From assembly GCF_009296165.1 (NCBI RefSeq), contig NZ_VUAZ01000085.1, positions 1 through 46,406 of the forward strand: DNA of 46,406 bases. Direction: 5' to 3'. Source of the stretch: Pseudomonas kitaguniensis (GTDB lineage Bacteria; Pseudomonadota; Gammaproteobacteria; Pseudomonadales; Pseudomonadaceae). Below the pieces are notes generated by a model. That model made no database searches. It was not told the DNA's origin and was given only the letters and a program-made list of their open reading frames with translations. Positions 9,084 through 17,439 of the stretch are shown here, one piece after another; within the stretch, counting starts at the first letter, position 1, and every line of letters begins with the position of its first letter. Both the position numbers and the translations under genes were made by a program.

Positions 9084-9170
9084 GTGGGAGGGGCTTGCTC
9101 CCGAGGGCGGTGCTTCAGTCAAATCATTTAGTGACTGGCACACTGCTATCGGGAGCAAGCCCCCTCCCAC
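9084..9170. repeat. REP pair (inverted)
   Basis: GTGGGAGGGGCTTGCTCCCG on the left and CGGGAGCAAGCCCCCTCCCAC on the right form a facing pair separated by about 48 bases. This is the typical REP doublet of P. fluorescens-group genomes. It separates the small gene from the HexR-like regulator and could act as a transcript boundary. Confidence 0.85.
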
Positions 9171-9183
9171 CATTGATCCTGAA

Positions 9184-10050
9184 TCAGTCGTCGAGGGCTT
9201 TGACCGACTTGGGCGACAAGCGCAGGCTGCGCAAGCTGCGTTTCACGCTCTTGAGGTGGTTGACCAGGCTCGGCCCGCGCGCCATGGCCACGCCCATCGC
9301 CAGCACGTCAATTACCACCAGATGCGCGATACGCGAGGTCAGCGGCGTGTAGATTTCGGTGTCTTCGTGCACATCGATTGCCAGGTTGACCGTGGACAAT
9401 TCCGCCAATGGCGTCTGGCTCGGGCACAGGGTAATCAACGTCGCGCCACTTTCACGCACCAGGTTGGCGGTGATCAGCAGGTCTTTGGAGCGGCCCGACT
9501 GGGAAATACAGATGGCCACGTCGGTCGGCTTCAAGGTAACGGCCGACATCGCCTGCATGTGCGGGTCACTGTAGGCCGCTGCCGTGAGCAGCAGGCGGAA
9601 GAATTTGTGCTGGGCATCGGCGGCGACGGCACCGGAAGCACCGAAGCCGTAAAACTCGACGCGCTGGGCTTGGGACATGGCCGTCACGGCCTTTTGCAGC
9701 TCGACCGGGTCGAGTTTTTCGCGCACTTCCATGAGGGTGTGCAAGGTGGTGTCGAAGATTTTCAGGCTGTAATCAGCGACGGAATCATCTTCATGGATCG
9801 CAAACTGCCCGAAGCTCGCACCCGCGGCCAGGCTTTGCGCCAGCTTGAGTTTCAAATCCTGGAACCCGGAGCAACCGATGGCGCGGCAGAAGCGCACGAT
9901 GGTCGGCTCACTGATGCCCACGCTGTGGGCCAGGTCCGCCATGGAACTGTGCATCACGGCCGCAGGGTCAAGCAGCACGTGGTCGGCAACCTTGAGTTCC
10001 GATTTACGTAACAGGTGGCGTGACTGGGCGATATGTTGCAACAGGTTCAA
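9184..10050 (-). CDS. MurR/RpiR (HexR-like) transcriptional regulator
   Basis: 288-aa regulator with an N-terminal RpiR helix-turn-helix (SMADLAHSVGISEPTIVRFCRAIGCSGFQDLK) and a C-terminal SIS sugar-phosphate-binding domain (YGFGASGAVAADAQHKFFRL, CISQSGRSKDLL). This is the HexR layout; HexR represses Entner-Doudoroff genes and is released by KDPG. Pseudomonads usually carry the main hexR next to zwf elsewhere, so this is probably a paralogue. The palindrome 46 bases upstream matches the published HexR motif and suggests autoregulation. No sugar-catabolism gene lies beside it in the window. Confidence 0.85.
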   Translation of the reverse strand: MNLLQHIAQSRHLLRKSELKVADHVLLDPAAVMHSSMADLAHSVGISEPTIVRFCRAIGCSGFQDLKLKLAQSLAAGASFGQFAIHEDDSVADYSLKIFDTTLHTLMEVREKLDPVELQKAVTAMSQAQRVEFYGFGASGAVAADAQHKFFRLLLTAAAYSDPHMQAMSAVTLKPTDVAICISQSGRSKDLLITANLVRESGATLITLCPSQTPLAELSTVNLAIDVHEDTEIYTPLTSRIAHLVVIDVLAMGVAMARGPSLVNHLKSVKRSLRSLRLSPKSVKALDD

Positions 10051-10095
10051 AGGGCAGGACTCTTGTTATTGGCAGGCGCCAGGGATGTAGCAAGC

Positions 10096-10112
10096 TTGTA
10101 GTTATACTACAA
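10096..10112 (-). promoter_or_regulatory. HexR-type operator
   Basis: TTGTAGTTATACTACAA is a palindrome with perfect seven-base arms around TAT, in the promoter region of the RpiR-family gene. It agrees with the known HexR consensus (TGTARTnnnnYTACA type). Its position immediately upstream supports autoregulation by the gene product. Confidence 0.7.
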
Positions 10113-10212
10113 GAATTAGCCTTTTGCCCGCCCGATGCATCACTAAATCGCCCTGCTGCCCTCTGATTCAAAGGGCGAAGGCTTTGTAGCCACCTGCGCT
10201 GCCCCGGCGTAT

Positions 10213-13086
10213 CTAAGGAAAATCTGCATTTGTGCGTAACAACTCTGCCAGCGCATCGGCCTCCACCGGCCGACTGATCAGGTAGCCCTGCACTTCATCG
10301 CAGTGCTCGCCCCGCAGAAAATCCAACTGCTGCTGATCTTCCACGCCCTCAGCCACCACTTTGAGCGCCAGCCCATGGGCCATGGCGATGATCGCGCGGG
10401 TGATGGCCGCGTCCTCGCGACCCTGGCCCAGGCCGCGAATAAAGGTCTGGTCGATCTTCACGTAGTCCACCGGGATGCGCTTGAGGTAGCTGAGCGACGA
10501 ATAGCCGGTACCAAAATCGTCAATCGCCAGTTTCACGCCCAAATCGCGCAATTGCTGGAAGGTCGCGATGATGTGCTCAACGCTGTCGAGCAGTTGGCTT
10601 TCAGTCAGCTCAAGCTCCAGGTATTGCGGGGCCAGGCCGGTTTCTTCGAGCACTTGGCGCACCAGGCTGACCAGCTTGCCCTGGCGCAACTGATGCACCG
10701 ACAGGTTCACCGACACCCGAATCGGCGCCAGCCCCTGGCGCTGCCACTCGCACGCCTGCCAGCAGGCCTGGCGCAGCACAAGTTCGCCCAGCGGGACGAT
10801 CAGGCCGGTTTCTTCGGCCAGGCCGATAAAGTCCCCCGGTGGCACCACGCCCCACTGTGGATGCTCCCAGCGGACCAATGCCTCGGCGGCGTTCAGCTTG
10901 CCGGTGGCCAGGCACAGTTTCGGCTGGTAGAACACGGTTAGCTGGCGCTCTTCGATAGCTTTGCGCAGGTGGTTTTCCAGCTGCAAACGCTCCAGCGTGC
11001 TGGCTTGCAGGCTGTCGGTGTAGAACTGGAAGTTATTCCCGCCCAGGTGCTTGGCGTGTTGCATGGCCATGTTCGACTGGCTGACCAGCGCAGAAATTTC
11101 CCGCGCGTTATCCGGCAACAGGCTGACGCCCATGGAGGCGCTGACCACTAATTCATGCCCTTCCACCGTCACCGGCACCCGCAGCTTGGCCAGCAGCCGT
11201 GTGGCCACGCGCGCCAGGCTCGACAAGTTGCCGTAGGCGTCGAACAGCACGGCAAACTCGTCGCCGGACAGCCGCGCGATGGTGTCGGCTTCGGGCAAGG
11301 CGTTGATCAAACGGCGCGCCATTTTCTGCAACAGTTGGTCGGCGACTTCATGGCCCAAGCTGTCGTTAAGCAGCTTGAAGCGGTCGAGGTTGATATGCAG
11401 CAGCGCCAGGCTGCGGCCGCCCTGGCGCACGCGTTGATGGGCTTCGCGCAGGCGTTCGCGAAACAACGAGCGGTTGGCCAGGCCGGTCAGTTCGTCATAG
11501 TGGGTGAGGTAGCGCATGCGTTCTTCAGATTCGCGCCGCGCCGACAGATCGGCGAAGAAGCCCACGATATGGCTGACATTTCCGCGCACATCGCGCACTA
11601 CATTCAGCTGCAGCCATTGCGGGTACAACTCGCCGTTTTTGCGCGTTTCTACCAGTTCGCCCTGCCAGGTGCCGTGGCTGAGCAACGCTTGGCGAATCAC
11701 CGGGAAATGGCGGCGAGCATCACGGCTGCTGGGCAATTCCACGACATTGCGCCCGAGCATGTCGTCGATGTTAAAACCGGTAACGCGGCTGAAGGCTTGG
11801 TTGACGGCGATCAGCGCGTAGTTCGGGTCGAGAATCACGATGCCTTCGCTGGCGGCCTCGAACACCGTCGAGGCCAGGCGCTGCTGTTCCTCCAAGGCCT
11901 TGCCGGCGCTGATGTCACGGCGCGTACCGAGCATGCGCGTCACGCGGCCGCCGGTTTCACGTTCCACAGCGCGGCCACGGTCTTCGACCCATACCCAATG
12001 GCCGTCGCCGTGGCGCACGCGGTACTCCACCAGATAGTCCTCGCTGTGGCCTTTTAAATGCGCCACCAGCGCGCGCTTGAGCAGCGGCACGTCGTCGGGG
12101 TGCAAGCGCGGCTTAAGGTCGCTGAGCATCCCCGTGACGTATTCGGGTTCCAGGCCAAACAGTTCTTTAATTTGGGTGTGGTGCACCGCGTCGGTTTGCA
12201 GGTTCCAGTCCCACAGCCCCAACTCGCTGGCCTGCAAGGCCATGGCCAGGCGCGCCTCGCTTTCGCTCAAGGCGAGGCTGGCGGCGTCCAGCTCTTGGCT
12301 GCGTTGCGCCACGCGGTCTTGCAGGCCGATTTGCGCCTCGCGCAGTTCCTGTTCGACTTGGCGACGCTGCTCGACCTCACGCACCAGCTCCTGATTCAAC
12401 TGCTCGCTGCGCTGGTGCGCCTGCTGTAAATGCTCGATCAATGCCTGGTTCTGAAAACGTCGCAACAAGCCGCGCTGGATCAGCCGGTTGACCTGCCACG
12501 CCACCAAGCTCAGGGACCCCAGCAAAATCAAGCCGAGCACGCCCCAGCCTTGCTGCTGCGGGGCGCCATTCCAAAACAGGTAAACGATGGCCGGCACCAG
12601 GCACGGCAGGGCAAATGACAGGAATGCGGGCAGGCTCACGGCGTAGGCCACGCTGGCCGAGAGCGTTGCCGCGCCGATCAGCCCGAACACCCAAGCCTGT
12701 TGCGTAAAACTGTCCACCGGTACAAGCGCAATGGCCGCCGTGGCCAGGGTCAAGCCGCTGACCGCCGAGCCGAGCATGAACATCCGCCGCCAGATCGGTT
12801 GAGCCTGTCGGCTGGGCATCGCCGAATCAAACGCCGCCACCTGAATCACGCGCATGGCGACCAAAGCGAGCAGCCAGACCAACCAGATGCTGTCCAACAG
12901 GATCTGTCGGGGGCTCCAGAGCATCCAGGCGCAGACCAGGCCGTTCACCAACATTAACAAGGTCGGCAGCAATGAACCCTGATACAGCAGGCGCGTGCGT
13001 TCGACCGCCATTTCGGTTGCGAAGTGTTTACGGATAACCTGCGCCGGTGCCAGCGTGGGGCCGAACAGGTCAGGACTGAGGGTCAT
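10213..13086 (-). CDS. Membrane-bound PAS-GGDEF-EAL cyclic-di-GMP protein
   Basis: 957-aa signalling protein. The N-terminal ~200 residues hold five to six membrane segments, then a coiled coil (QQAHQRSEQLNQELVREVEQ), two PAS domains (LGLWDWNLQTDA; ASEGIVILDPNYALIAVNQAF), a GGDEF domain and a C-terminal EAL domain. The diguanylate cyclase signature is SGDEF instead of GGDEF, and no RxxD I-site is seen before it. The EAL domain keeps EALVRW, ELTES, DDFGTGYSS, KIDQTFI and EGVE, so phosphodiesterase activity is expected. The start is ATG 13086; an open frame continues much further upstream but lies antisense to uvrD and is not coding. Confidence 0.9.
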   Translation of the reverse strand: MTLSPDLFGPTLAPAQVIRKHFATEMAVERTRLLYQGSLLPTLLMLVNGLVCAWMLWSPRQILLDSIWLVWLLALVAMRVIQVAAFDSAMPSRQAQPIWRRMFMLGSAVSGLTLATAAIALVPVDSFTQQAWVFGLIGAATLSASVAYAVSLPAFLSFALPCLVPAIVYLFWNGAPQQQGWGVLGLILLGSLSLVAWQVNRLIQRGLLRRFQNQALIEHLQQAHQRSEQLNQELVREVEQRRQVEQELREAQIGLQDRVAQRSQELDAASLALSESEARLAMALQASELGLWDWNLQTDAVHHTQIKELFGLEPEYVTGMLSDLKPRLHPDDVPLLKRALVAHLKGHSEDYLVEYRVRHGDGHWVWVEDRGRAVERETGGRVTRMLGTRRDISAGKALEEQQRLASTVFEAASEGIVILDPNYALIAVNQAFSRVTGFNIDDMLGRNVVELPSSRDARRHFPVIRQALLSHGTWQGELVETRKNGELYPQWLQLNVVRDVRGNVSHIVGFFADLSARRESEERMRYLTHYDELTGLANRSLFRERLREAHQRVRQGGRSLALLHINLDRFKLLNDSLGHEVADQLLQKMARRLINALPEADTIARLSGDEFAVLFDAYGNLSSLARVATRLLAKLRVPVTVEGHELVVSASMGVSLLPDNAREISALVSQSNMAMQHAKHLGGNNFQFYTDSLQASTLERLQLENHLRKAIEERQLTVFYQPKLCLATGKLNAAEALVRWEHPQWGVVPPGDFIGLAEETGLIVPLGELVLRQACWQACEWQRQGLAPIRVSVNLSVHQLRQGKLVSLVRQVLEETGLAPQYLELELTESQLLDSVEHIIATFQQLRDLGVKLAIDDFGTGYSSLSYLKRIPVDYVKIDQTFIRGLGQGREDAAITRAIIAMAHGLALKVVAEGVEDQQQLDFLRGEHCDEVQGYLISRPVEADALAELLRTNADFP

Positions 13087-13243
13087 AGGCAGTGTTCTTA
13101 TAATGGTGAGCCCGAAACGTCGACGGAGCATACACAAGCAAGCGCGTGGGCCAAACTGCTCCACGTCATAAAAACTGCCTGACAAACCAACGCAAACCTC
13201 CGGGCCAGAGGCCTTGAGCAAGCCCCTGCGCGGGCTGTGGGGC

Positions 13244-13274
13244 ATGACCGACCGGTCATCACCCGCACTATAAT
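13244..13274 (+). promoter_or_regulatory. uvrD promoter with overlapping palindrome
   Basis: A perfect -10 hexamer TATAAT (13269-13274) lies 91 bases before uvrD. About 18 bases upstream is the weak -35 TGACCG, which is part of the inverted repeat ATGACC-GACC-GGTCAT (13244-13259). A regulator bound there would block the promoter. It does not resemble the LexA box. Confidence 0.5.
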
Positions 13275-13365
13275 GTTTCACCGGCCCGGTGCGCTGCTGC
13301 TGTTTTGCATCGACCACCCAGCATTGGGATTTGCCCCACTCCGCCGAGGGCCATAGAATGCGCTG

Positions 13366-15549
13366 ATGCGCGATGACCTCTCCCTTTTGCTGAACTCTCT
13401 CAACGATGCCCAACGCCAGGCCGTCGCGGCCCCCGTTGGCCGTCAGTTGGTCCTGGCCGGTGCTGGCTCCGGTAAAACCCGAGTGTTGGTGCACCGTATC
13501 GCCTGGTTGATCCAGGTCGAAAACGCGTCCCCACATTCCATCCTGTCGGTGACCTTCACCAACAAGGCTGCTGCCGAGATGCGCCACCGCATCGAGCAGT
13601 TGATGGGCATCAGCCCGGCCGGCATGTGGGTCGGCACTTTCCACGGCCTGGCGCACCGCCTGTTGCGGGCGCATTGGCAGGAAGCGGGCTTGAGCCAAAC
13701 CTTCCAGATTCTCGACAGCGACGACCAGCAACGCCTGGTCAAGCGCGTGATGCGCGAACTGGGCCTCGACGAACAGCGCTGGCCCGTCCGCCAGGCGCAG
13801 TGGTTTATCAACGGTCAGAAAGACGAAGGCCTGCGCCCGCAGCACATTCAGGCCAGCGGCGATTTGTTCCTGGCCACCATGCGCAGCATTTATGAAGCGT
13901 ACGAAGCTGCCTGCGCGCGCGCCGGCGTTATCGACTTCTCCGAGCTGTTGCTGCGCGCCCTCGACCTGTGGCGCGACAACCCAGGCTTGTTGGCCCACTA
14001 CCAAAAGCGCTTCCGGCATGTGCTGGTGGACGAGTTCCAGGACACCAACGCCGTGCAGTACGCATGGCTGCGCTTGCTCGCCAAAGGTGGCGACAGCCTG
14101 ATGGTGGTGGGCGATGACGACCAGTCGATCTACGGCTGGCGTGGCGCGAAAATCGAGAACATCTACCAGTATTCCGAAGACTTCCCGGACGCGGTGACCA
14201 TCCGCCTGGAGCAAAACTATCGCTCCACCGCCGGTATCCTCAAGGCCGCCAACGCCTTGATCGCCAACAACACCGGGCGCCTCGGCAAAGAGCTGTGGAC
14301 CGACGGCGGCGAAGGCGAAGCGATCAACCTGTACGCCGCTTTCAACGAACACGATGAAGCGCGCTACGTAGTGGAAACCATCGAAAGCGCGCTGAAAACC
14401 GGCCTCGCGCGTAGCGATATCGCGATTTTGTACCGTTCCAACGCCCAATCGCGGGTCTTGGAAGAAGCCTTGCTGCGCGAACGCATCCCGTACCGCATCT
14501 ATGGCGGCCAGCGCTTCTTCGAGCGTGCCGAAATCAAAAACGCCATGGCTTACCTACGCTTGCTGGAAGGCCGTGGCAACGATGCGGCGCTGGAACGTGT
14601 GATCAATATACCGACGCGTGGCATCGGCGAAAAAACCGTTGAGGCTATTCGCGACCACGCCCGCCACGCCGATGTGTCGATGTGGGAAGCGATGCGCTTG
14701 CTGATCGCCAATAAAGGCCTGACCGGCCGCGCCGCCGGTGCACTGGGTGTGTTTGTCGAGCTGATCGAGAATTTGGCCGCCAAGTGCATGGAAATGCCCC
14801 TGCACCTGATGACCCAAACCGTGATCGAGCAGTCGGGGCTGATTGCCTATCACGAAGCGGAAAAAGGCGAGAAAGGCCAGGCCCGGGTAGAAAACCTTGA
14901 GGAACTGGTTAGCGCCGCCCGCGCGTTCGAAAACACCGAGGACGATGAAGAGCTGACCCCGCTCGCCGCCTTCCTTGGCCATGCATCGCTGGAAGCCGGT
15001 GATACGCAAGCCGATGAGCATGAAGACAGCATCCAACTGATGACCTTGCACAGTGCCAAGGGCCTGGAGTTTCCGTACGTGTTCCTGGTGGGCATGGAAG
15101 AAGGCCTGTTCCCGCACAAGATGAGCCTGGAAGAACCCGGCCGCCTTGAAGAAGAAAGGCGCCTGGCCTACGTGGGCATCACCCGGGCCATGCAGAACCT
15201 GGTGATGACCTACGCCGAAACCCGACGCCTGTACGGCACTGAGACCTACAACAAAGTCTCGCGCTTCGTACGTGAAGTGCCGAAGGGGCTGATTCAGGAA
15301 GTGCGCCTGTCGAATAGCGTGAGCCGCCCGTTCGGCGGCGGCCAGCAGCAAAACTCCAGCAGCATGTTTGCCGGTTCCGAAATTCCGGAAACACCCTTCA
15401 GCCTTGGCCAATTGGTCAAACATTCGATCTTCGGCGAGGGCGTGATCCTCAACTTCGAAGGCGCCGGTGCCCAAGCGCGGGTGCAGGTGAATTTCGCCGA
15501 AGGCAGCAAGTGGCTGATGATGGGCTACGCGAAACTCGAAGCAGTCTGA
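13366..15549 (+). CDS. uvrD: DNA helicase II (UvrD)
   Basis: 727-aa superfamily 1A helicase that unwinds DNA 3'-5' in nucleotide excision and mismatch repair. The motifs are in order: Q-motif LNDAQRQAV, Walker A GAGSGKT (33-39), SVTFTNKAAAEM, Walker B VDEFQDTN, GDDDQSIYGWRGA, LEQNYRST, and the C-terminal LMTLHSAKGLEFPYVF and EERRLAYVGITRA. Length matches Pseudomonas UvrD. The C-terminal ~60 residues form the usual basic tail domain (HSIFGEGVILNFEG). It is divergent from the c-di-GMP gene. I see no LexA box, unlike in E. coli. Confidence 0.97.
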   Translation: MRDDLSLLLNSLNDAQRQAVAAPVGRQLVLAGAGSGKTRVLVHRIAWLIQVENASPHSILSVTFTNKAAAEMRHRIEQLMGISPAGMWVGTFHGLAHRLLRAHWQEAGLSQTFQILDSDDQQRLVKRVMRELGLDEQRWPVRQAQWFINGQKDEGLRPQHIQASGDLFLATMRSIYEAYEAACARAGVIDFSELLLRALDLWRDNPGLLAHYQKRFRHVLVDEFQDTNAVQYAWLRLLAKGGDSLMVVGDDDQSIYGWRGAKIENIYQYSEDFPDAVTIRLEQNYRSTAGILKAANALIANNTGRLGKELWTDGGEGEAINLYAAFNEHDEARYVVETIESALKTGLARSDIAILYRSNAQSRVLEEALLRERIPYRIYGGQRFFERAEIKNAMAYLRLLEGRGNDAALERVINIPTRGIGEKTVEAIRDHARHADVSMWEAMRLLIANKGLTGRAAGALGVFVELIENLAAKCMEMPLHLMTQTVIEQSGLIAYHEAEKGEKGQARVENLEELVSAARAFENTEDDEELTPLAAFLGHASLEAGDTQADEHEDSIQLMTLHSAKGLEFPYVFLVGMEEGLFPHKMSLEEPGRLEEERRLAYVGITRAMQNLVMTYAETRRLYGTETYNKVSRFVREVPKGLIQEVRLSNSVSRPFGGGQQQNSSSMFAGSEIPETPFSLGQLVKHSIFGEGVILNFEGAGAQARVQVNFAEGSKWLMMGYAKLEAV

Positions 15550-15560
15550 CCCCTTCCAAC

Positions 15561-15593
15561 GGATCGTTCCTGCGCGGCGCGTGGGAATGATCC
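15561..15593 (+). terminator. Stem-loop after uvrD
   Basis: GGATCGTTCCTGCGC and GCGTGGGAATGATCC can pair over 15 positions if three G-U pairs are allowed, with a three-base loop. It begins 12 bases after the uvrD stop. No T-run follows, so it may be a processing or Rho-assisted end and not an intrinsic terminator. Confidence 0.5.
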
Positions 15594-15760
15594 GCGGCCG
15601 CGGCCTTGTATTTCAGCAGTACGGGCCAATATCTGTAATTAGTCCTACAGATCATTCGGAATAGGTCCTACGCAAAAATCCGAAACACTCTGCCGCTAGC
15701 CAGTGTCTCTGCACCTGTGCAACATGGCGCGCGTGCAATCCACAAATGGGAATTCCCTTT

Positions 15761-16630
15761 ATGAAACGTTTTCTTAGCATCGCCATGGCGTTGTGCATCG
15801 GCCTGACGATGAGCATCGACGCCAACGCCAAACGCTTCGGCGGCGGTAAAAGCATGGGCTCGGCACCGACCCATCAGACCAGCCAAATGGCGCCATCCGC
15901 CGGTGGCGCGGGCGGTGCAGCGGCGACTGCAGGCGCAGCCGGTGCTGCTGGCGCCGCTGCCAAGGCTGGCGGTGCTTCGCGCTGGTTAGGCCCGTTGGCC
16001 GGTATCGCCGCCGGTGGCCTGCTCGCTTCCATGTTTATGGGCGGCGGCTTCCAGGGCATGCAGATCTTCGACATCCTGATTCTGGCCGTCATCGGCTTTG
16101 TGATCTTCCGCTTTATCGCCGCCCGTCGACGCAAGCAGCAGGAGCACATGGCTCCAGCCGGCGCGCCGATGCAGCGTGAAGTGTTCGAGCAAAAGCCAGC
16201 CACAGGTTCGATCTTCGGTGGTTCGGCAGCACCTGCGGCGCGCCCGGTCATCAACGCACCGGCCTGGTTCAACGAAGAGCGTTTCATCGAAGCGGCCCGC
16301 AGCCACTTCCAGGCCCTGCAGCAACACTGGGACGCCAACGAGATGGATAAGATCTCCGAGTTCGTGACCCCACAACTGCTGGAGTTCCTCAAACGCGAAC
16401 GTGCCGACCTGGGCGACGGTTTCCAGTCGACCTACATCGACGACCTGCGCGTGCAGTTGGAAGGTGTGGACGATCGCGCCGACAAGACCATCGCCACCCT
16501 GACGTTCAGCGGTGTGTCGAAGACTTCGCGCTTCGACCAGGGCGAAGTGTTCAGCGAAAGCTGGAACATGGAACGCGCCCAAGGCGACAACCAGCCGTGG
16601 CTGGTTGCCGGTATCCGCCAAAACGGCTGA
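15761..16630 (+). CDS. Tim44-like domain membrane protein
   Basis: 289-aa protein with an N-terminal signal or anchor (MKRFLSIAMALCIGLTMSID), a low-complexity Gly/Ala region (about residues 25-75), a membrane segment (IFDILILAVIGFVIFRFIAA) and a C-terminal Tim44-like domain (FNEERFIEAARSHFQALQQHWDANEMDKI). Tim44 domains bind membranes or proteins at translocases in mitochondria; the bacterial role is unknown. ATG 15761 is preferred to ATG 15746 because it begins the signal sequence directly. A strong terminator follows, so it is probably transcribed alone. Confidence 0.85.
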   Translation: MKRFLSIAMALCIGLTMSIDANAKRFGGGKSMGSAPTHQTSQMAPSAGGAGGAAATAGAAGAAGAAAKAGGASRWLGPLAGIAAGGLLASMFMGGGFQGMQIFDILILAVIGFVIFRFIAARRRKQQEHMAPAGAPMQREVFEQKPATGSIFGGSAAPAARPVINAPAWFNEERFIEAARSHFQALQQHWDANEMDKISEFVTPQLLEFLKRERADLGDGFQSTYIDDLRVQLEGVDDRADKTIATLTFSGVSKTSRFDQGEVFSESWNMERAQGDNQPWLVAGIRQNG

Positions 16631-16656
16631 TAGCTGCGCGTTTGAGCACCTGCTAA

Positions 16657-16686
16657 TAAAACCCTGGGCATAGCCCGGGGTTTTCT
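16657..16686 (+). terminator. Rho-independent terminator of the Tim44-like gene
   Basis: AAAACCCTGGGC and GCCCGGGGTTTT form a GC-rich hairpin with a three-base loop, ending in TTTT. It lies about 27 bases past the stop codon and before the SMI1/KNR4-family gene. Confidence 0.9.
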
Positions 16687-16764
16687 ATTTCACGGTTGCA
16701 CTTATAGCAAGCTACTGTATAAAGCGCCCCTATCACCGCGCCATTTAGCAAGAGGATCCCGGCC

Positions 16765-17172
16765 GTGGAAGAAATTATCGAACAATTGCGTGAAGCCAAC
16801 GAACCGGTCCCGGTTCCTCTGGAACTGCCTGACGAAGACCAACTGGTGGAAATCGAAGAACAACTGTTCATCGACATCCCCTTTGTCTTCCGCGAATTCC
16901 TGCTCACCGTCAGCGACGTGGTGTACGGCAGCCTGGAGCCGGTGACCGTCACCGACCCGCAGTCCCACACCTACCTGCCGGACGTTGCCGCCAACGCCTG
17001 GGATGCCGGTGTTGACCGCAGCATGATCCCGATCTGCCAGGACGGCGATGACTACTACTGCGTCGAGGAGGACGGCACTGTGGTGTTGTGGTCCGGCGAA
17101 GAAGAACTCGTCACCGAAGAAACCTGGGAGTCGGTATGGCACTGGGCGCGGGACGTCTGGCTGGAAAGCTGA
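16765..17172 (+). CDS. SMI1/KNR4 (SUKH) family protein
   Basis: 135-aa acidic cytoplasmic protein. The central pattern LPDEDQLVEIEEQLFIDIPFVFREF and the following YLPDVAANAWDAG fit the SMI1/KNR4 fold. It starts with GTG 16765, preceded by AGAGGA at good spacing. SUKH proteins often act as immunity proteins in polymorphic toxin loci, but no toxin gene lies nearby and the housekeeping context suggests a core gene with an unknown role. A hairpin follows the gene. Confidence 0.8.
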   Translation: MEEIIEQLREANEPVPVPLELPDEDQLVEIEEQLFIDIPFVFREFLLTVSDVVYGSLEPVTVTDPQSHTYLPDVAANAWDAGVDRSMIPICQDGDDYYCVEEDGTVVLWSGEEELVTEETWESVWHWARDVWLES

Positions 17173-17198
17173 TAGCCCAGGCCCATCTGTTTGGGTGA

Positions 17199-17225
17199 CT
17201 GGGCTTGTGCTGACAACAAGCCCAG
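17199..17225. terminator. Hairpin between convergent genes
   Basis: CTGGGCTTGT and ACAAGCCCAG pair perfectly around a short loop, between the ends of the SMI1/KNR4 gene and the convergent small membrane protein gene. No clear T-run is present on either side, so termination strength is unknown. Confidence 0.55.
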
Positions 17226-17230
17226 CGGCC

Positions 17231-17422
17231 TTAATGCTCCGGCGTGTCTTTGTGGTTATCGAGCGTCTCCAGCAAGGCGACCTGCATCCGCGTGTGGACG
17301 CGGATGAACCACCGCCAGAGCACGGCCGCCACCGCCGCCGTGACCACCGCGATCAGCACCAGCAACTTGTTGGTCGGCAAAATACTCGCCGACAAGGCTG
17401 CCAATAGCAGGAAAATCACCAA
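17231..17422 (-). CDS. Small membrane protein downstream of the CPA2 antiporter
   Basis: At least 63 aa, with two hydrophobic segments (LVIFLLLAALSASIL and LLVLIAVVTAAVAAVLW) followed by a charged tail ending KDTPEH. I do not recognise a family. The TTG start at 17422 and GTG at 17419 lack a clear ribosome-binding site. The frame is open further upstream, and a CTG codon at 17443 overlaps the TGA of the antiporter as CTGA, mimicking the usual ATGA coupling; that start would add seven residues (LIPILSL). It is probably co-translated with the antiporter and might be an accessory subunit (inference). Confidence 0.55.
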   Translation of the reverse strand: MVIFLLLAALSASILPTNKLLVLIAVVTAAVAAVLWRWFIRVHTRMQVALLETLDNHKDTPEH

Positions 17423-17439
17423 CAGCGAAAGGATGGGGA

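Noticed and set aside
8737..10011. Plus-strand open frame of 424 codons
   Set aside because: Covers the end of pycR, a REP pair and the reverse of the HexR-like gene; composition is that of a shadow.
13087..13365. LexA box before uvrD
   Set aside because: No CTGT-N8-ACAG pattern found in the region.
13087..14448. N-terminal extension of the GGDEF/EAL protein by 454 codons
   Set aside because: It is antisense to uvrD, whose motifs are complete; the membrane domain starts naturally at ATG 13086.
16765..17172. SMI1/KNR4 protein as an immunity gene of a toxin system
   Set aside because: No toxin or secretion-marker gene is adjacent, and the neighbours are core housekeeping genes.
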